Positions 59,580 through 64,000 of a stretch of 64,000 nucleotides of DNA are shown here, in pieces; position 1 is the stretch's first letter, and the number at the start of each line of letters is the position of its first letter. The stretch lies in assembly GCF_000213175.1 (NCBI RefSeq), contig NW_009799099.1:4280473-4344472 (forward strand). Direction: 5' to 3'. A program made the position numbers and the translations under genes. The notes under the pieces are model-generated. The model was not told the origin of the DNA and did no database searches. It saw only the letters and a list, made by a program, of their open reading frames with translations. The stretch comes from Neurospora tetrasperma FGSC 2508. Taxonomy: Eukaryota; Ascomycota; Sordariomycetes; Sordariales; Sordariaceae.

Positions 59580-59796
59580 TGTCACGGCGAACAGAGGGAA
59601 GGAATGCGACAATGCGACAATGACCCTACTATTGAATGAAGATCGAAAGATGAAGAAGAAAGAAAACTAAGATACAAAGATGGATTTGCAGTGCGAAGGA
59701 TATAGATCCTGTGCGCTGCCAAGAACCTTGCAGTGGGTCCGTCAGGGCCACTGCGTGAATGACCAGAATGACCAGCGGCTGAGCCGCGCCGTCACA
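59580..59796 (-). repeat. 5' LTR of the chromovirus
   Basis: 217 bp, on the element strand TGTGACGGCG to CGCCGTGACA (short terminal inverted repeats). A likely transcription start is near 59651 with a TATC-type box about 25 nt before it, dividing the LTR into about 145 bp U3 and 72 bp R-U5 (inference). Confidence 0.93.
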
Positions 59797-59801
59797 TTTA
59801 T

Positions 59802-62800
59802 TATAAACCCTTTAATTTTACTAAATAATTTTAATAGTTCTTACCTTCAACTATCTTATTTAAATAAATTAAATTACCGTTCGTTATATATTAACTACTC
59901 CCTTTAACCTATCTTAAATAGTAATTAAAAGTACTTCTTCGCTTTACTATATCTACTACCGGAAATAATAATAATCTTACCTACTAAGGTAACCCTATAA
60001 ACTTCGCCCTTATATACTAATAGTTCGAAACTATATAGGATTATATCTACTAATTCGAAATTTAATTCGAAGTTAAATCTAGTACCCTTAAAGCGAAGAT
60101 AGGAGAGGATATTCCGCCTATTAACCGCCTTAAATTTAAATTAGTTATACTTAAAGAGTATAATAAATAATAGTCTACCTTTATAAAATTCTTAATCCAA
60201 ATATAAATTTATTTTTATTTTTATGGAGATTAATTCGGCTCTAAATTTAATAAAGTAACCTATATAAGGACTAAATTAATAAATAGAGCCTCTACTTAAT
60301 ACGAACCTATTCTTAAAAGTTTCTATAAAAATAGAAATAATACTTCGGACTCTAATAAAAAAATTTTAGGTAATTATAATAAATTTACCAAGGCCCTCAC
60401 TCGAATTTTTAGAGAAAAGGATAAAACTTATCGGGCTTAAAAACGCTTAACCTAACTTCGATAAACTAAATTTACCTTAATTTATATTATATTCTTTAAA
60501 TAGAATGTTTTTTATAATAATATTAATAATAATGGGTTAATATAATTATTCTACAATAATTTTAAGGAAAGAATTAAAAACGAATTCTATAAGGAAGACC
60601 GTCCCGAAACTATTAATATATATATCAATATAGTTATCTATATTAATAATCGGCTATTCTAATAGGAGTAAGAAAGGAAAGGAAGAATAATTCCCTTTAT
60701 TCCTTCTAAGACTTACTATATTAATACTAAAAAAAAAAGGATTTAGGGAATTTAATTTTCCGGAACTACCTATTTAGGACCTATAAAAATCAATATAACC
60801 TAAATTAACTAAAGTAAATAAAACCTTTCGAAGGTTAAATATTTTAATTATAATAAAATTAGGTATATAAAGAAAGACTACTATATACTTAAATAATTAA
60901 ATTAAAGGAAAATGGAAACCGCCGTAGTAGAAGGAGTTAGGGTAATTGAAATCGCTAGCGCCGAATATAGTTAAAACAATTTAGAAGATACTATAAATAG
61001 AATTATAGATTTCGATTAGGAAGTTTAGTAGGAGGCCGACGACGAATATAAATAGAAAGGACCTAATAAAGAAAATCCTAAGGAAGAAGTATAGGATAAT
61101 AAGATATTCTAAATATAGGCGTACCAAACCCCAATATAGGAAGAAATTAATAACTTCCCCGCTACCGACCGAACTCTCTTTATAGTTATATATATAATAA
61201 ATACTATTCTATTACTAATTTCGCCCCTAGCGTTTATATTCGAGGGATTTAACGATTGCGAATTTATTAATTTATATTAATATAATTACCCTAATTAGGC
61301 CGCCGGAGGGTACTAAACGGAATTATAATAATTTTACTTAAATAAAAGCGGAAAGTACGAAAAATAGGAAACTTTTTAAAAGAAGCGAACTATTATTATT
61401 AAAGGGAAGCTATAAATTATTTAAAGATAAACTTTAAAATTATTTAAAATATATTAACCGGTCGTAAAAAATATTATACAAATATATCCCTTTTATTTCG
61501 CTTATTACTAAATACTATAGTTTTAGTACGTTACCTATAATTACTCTAAATATTATAAGAAAAAGTAGAATAATTATTTCTAACCTATTAAGAAATTAGA
61601 TTAATAAGGATAATTTAAACCTATTATATATACCTTCAATTAAAGAAATTTATAAGCTGCCTTTATTATAAATAAATAATTTATATTTAACTTATATCCC
61701 CTTATACGAACGAGTAAATAATTAGTACTTAAGAAATTTATTATACGCCCCTGTAATATTTATACTTACCTAAAATAGGGAGAAACCGACCCTTAGTAGC
61801 AATAGTATTTAATATCCAATTACCCTATTTATATAAAATAGAAAATATAAGTATACGAAGTAGAAGTTATATACTATATCCAATAGGCTAATATAACCGA
61901 AAGTATTAAGGATAAAAAAACCGCCTATTTAGTATAATTATAGGAATACTACTCGCTAGACGAACTTAAACCTAAAGAAAAGAACGCTCTTAATAACTAT
62001 TATTAGGAATTAAGAAATGGTTTAGGGCCTTTAGGAAAGCCCGGTAGAAATTAAATCCTTAGACGAAACGGATTATCCGGCAATATAGCTATTAGAAAAA
62101 TAAAATCCAAGACCCTATAATACTTATAGAGGTTACTACTATAAAAGAAAGGAAAAAGGATTAATAATTCAAAATTATAACCTATTAAAAGAATTATTAG
62201 GCTCTTATATTAATAAATTCCGGAACTTAATTAAATTCTATTTTACCTAAGTTCGTTACTCAATTAAAAATTCCCTAAAAGAAGAAGAAGGTTCCCTTCG
62301 TAGTAAAAAGACTTTTCAAAATATAAATCGTAAAACAGGAAATATTATTACTCCCTATTATAGTAAAAGGTAAGACGATCGAAATTAATTTTAACGTCGT
62401 AGAAATAGGGCTATTTAAGGATATAATCCTAAGGTATTTATAATATATAGTATATAACCCAAATATTAGTTAGAAGGAAAGTAGCCGCCTATATCCTAAA
62501 ACGTACCCAATTATTAATAAAAAACCTAAAATACAATAGGAAGTAAATTAGGGAGGTAATATTCCTATAGCCCTACTATAAATAGTATAAGAAATTATAA
62601 TTTATATTATTAATAAAAGTAGTAAAATTATAGAAGAAGGGTTAATAATATTAGTAGAAGTATCGGTAATTAACGCTTAATATAAATTCGATTACTATTA
62701 GAATTAATAGGCGGAGAAGCCGAAGATAGTAATCTTAATAAAATACCGAGGATACCCGGCTTTTATTAATAAATACTTTAAAGGATTACCGTTATAAGGA

Positions 62801-64000
62801 TTATAGGACTATAAAATTAAGCTTAAGGAAAGAACTAAATTCAAATTCTTTAAAATATATTATACCAACGAAAAATAAAATATAGAATTAAAGAAGTATT
62901 TAGATGAAAATTTAAAATAAAAATATATTTAAGAATTTATATCGCTAATAGGGTACCCTATCCTCTTTATACTGAAGAAAGATAGAAAATTATGTTTTTA
63001 TATAAATTATAGTTAATTGAATTAAGAGATCATAAAAAATAATTATCCCCTACTACTAATTTTATATATCCGAAATTAATTAGGAGGAGTATAATACTTT
63101 ATATACTTTAATTTACCTATTACCTATACTTATATCCGAATTAAGGAAAGAGATAAATAGAAGATAGTATTTTATATTCTTTATAAATACTATAAATATT
63201 TTATTATACCCTTCGGGTTAATTAATATACTTATAATATTCTAATTTATTATTAATTATACAATTCGACCCTACTTCGATAAATTCGCTATTTACTATTT
63301 AAATAATATTTTTATTTATTATAAAATTCTTACGGAATATAAAGAATATATAGAAAAAGTATTAAACGTATTATACAAATATAAATTCTTTATTAATATA
63401 GAGAAAAGCGAATTCTATATAAAAGAAATTATATTTTTTAGATATTTAATTTCGGAGAACAAAATTAGAATAGAATTAAATAAAGTAGAAGCCGTATAAA
63501 ATTAATTAATATTTAAGAACGCAACTAAAGTCTACGGATTCCTAGGGTTTATTAATTTCTATTATATATTTATATAGAATTATAGGAAGATTGCTAAATT
63601 ACTATACAAATTTACTAGGAAAAAGGCCGTCTTTATATAGGGAAAAACGGAAGAGGAAACTTTTAGGGCTATTTATAATATAATTACTATAAACCCTATA
63701 TTAAAATTTCCTAACCTAAATAAACCCTTTGAAATTAAAACCGATGTATTGGATTATACTATCGGAGGATAATTGGAATAACGTAACGAATATAGGAAAT
63801 TATATTCTATAACTTTCTTCTTAAAGAAATTAGAAGCACCCTATTATAATTATCCTATCTATAATAAAGAATTCTTAATTATTATCGAAATATTTTAAAA
63901 ATAGAGGCTATACCTTAATAAAACTATATATAAAGTATAAATCTATACCGACTATAATTATCTTTAATACTTTATAATTACAAAGGTATTTAACGGCCGT
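59802..64000 (+). mobile_element. Ty3/gypsy retrotransposon relic, heavily RIP-mutated, runs off the window
   Basis: A very AT-rich fossil on the plus strand. In order one can recognise gag-like sequence (about 60.1-61.1 kb, with a zinc-knuckle trace near 60.85 kb), a protease-like zone near 62.3-62.4 kb, reverse transcriptase (about 62.7-63.5 kb) and RNase H (about 63.65-63.95 kb). Breaks are too many to count. The element continues beyond base 64000, and its leader was probably split from this body by the younger chromovirus insertion. Confidence 0.75.

Larger units (their letters stand above)
52670..59796 (-). mobile_element. Ty3/gypsy chromovirus (Tf1/sushi-like), recent insertion
   Basis: 7,127-bp LTR retrotransposon on the minus strand, flanked by a 5-bp target duplication TTTAT (52665-52669 and 59797-59801). 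The two 217-bp LTRs are identical as read, so the insertion is recent. In element order it has a gag region (about 59.4-57.5 kb, ending with a CCHC zinc knuckle), then protease, reverse transcriptase, RNase H, integrase and a chromodomain-like end (about 57.4-53.4 kb). A G-rich polypurine tract abuts the 3' LTR (52887-52898). Overall it looks nearly full length but broken, with roughly half a dozen breaks. Its base composition is close to normal genes and shows little sign of RIP, unlike everything around it. Confidence 0.93.

Noticed and set aside
1-64000. CRISPR arrays, operons, bacterial ribosome-binding sites, dispersed 5S rRNA genes
   Set aside because: The window is eukaryotic with introns; no regularly spaced repeats with unique spacers were seen and no 5S internal-promoter pattern was found by eye.

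Overview
The window is a piece of a filamentous ascomycete chromosome, most likely from Neurospora or a close Sordariales relative. The evidence is short introns (about 50-160 nt, one of 446 nt) with GTRNGT donors and CTRAC-type branch sites, fungal-type orthologues throughout, and an AT-rich right end in which CpA/TpG are scarce while CpG survives. That last pattern is the mark of repeat-induced point mutation (RIP). The species call is inference.

The left 47 kb is ordinary gene space with eleven confident genes. In order they are: the 3' part of a Gyp7-type Rab GAP (1-2431, +); an Sfk1/Frag1/DRAM membrane protein (2972-3998, -); a CDK7/Kin28 kinase (5458-6755, +); recyclin-1, an F-box plus Sec10-like protein ending in a CAAX box (7182-10438, -); ER glucosidase I ending in KDEL (11202-13758, -); a basic-region transcription factor (15979-17896, -); mitoribosomal mS41 (22162-22872, -); a SHPRH/Irc20-type SNF2-RING ATPase (23995-28877, +); an NAD-type malic enzyme (30162-33253, -); Rad16 (40275-43914, -); and Rad7 (44996-47008, +). 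Two long gene-poor intervals, 17.9-22.2 kb and 33.3-40.3 kb, lie upstream of the transcription factor and of the malic enzyme.

The clearest functional grouping is rad16/rad7. The two subunits of the global-genome nucleotide-excision-repair ubiquitin ligase and translocase sit head to head over a 1.08-kb shared promoter. Kin28 (TFIIH kinase) and the SHPRH-like ATPase are also DNA-transaction genes, but nothing in the sequence ties them to the pair. The malic enzyme has a long first intron containing an in-frame alternative start with a strong mitochondrial-presequence look. The rad7 start codon appears to be split by an intron.

From about 47.7 kb to the end the DNA is a graveyard of RIP-mutated LTR retroelements: a Ty1/copia relic (about 47.8-52.3 kb) interrupted by a 2,277-bp LTR element with its own 5-bp target duplication, then a + strand Ty3/gypsy relic that runs off the window. 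Into this block a 7,127-bp Ty3/gypsy chromovirus (52670-59796, - strand) has inserted recently. Its 217-bp LTRs are identical, it has a TTTAT target duplication, and its base composition is not RIP-like. Its leader carries a 10-nt site complementary to its own LTR, suggesting Tf1-type self-priming. No rRNA, confident tRNA or CRISPR array was seen.
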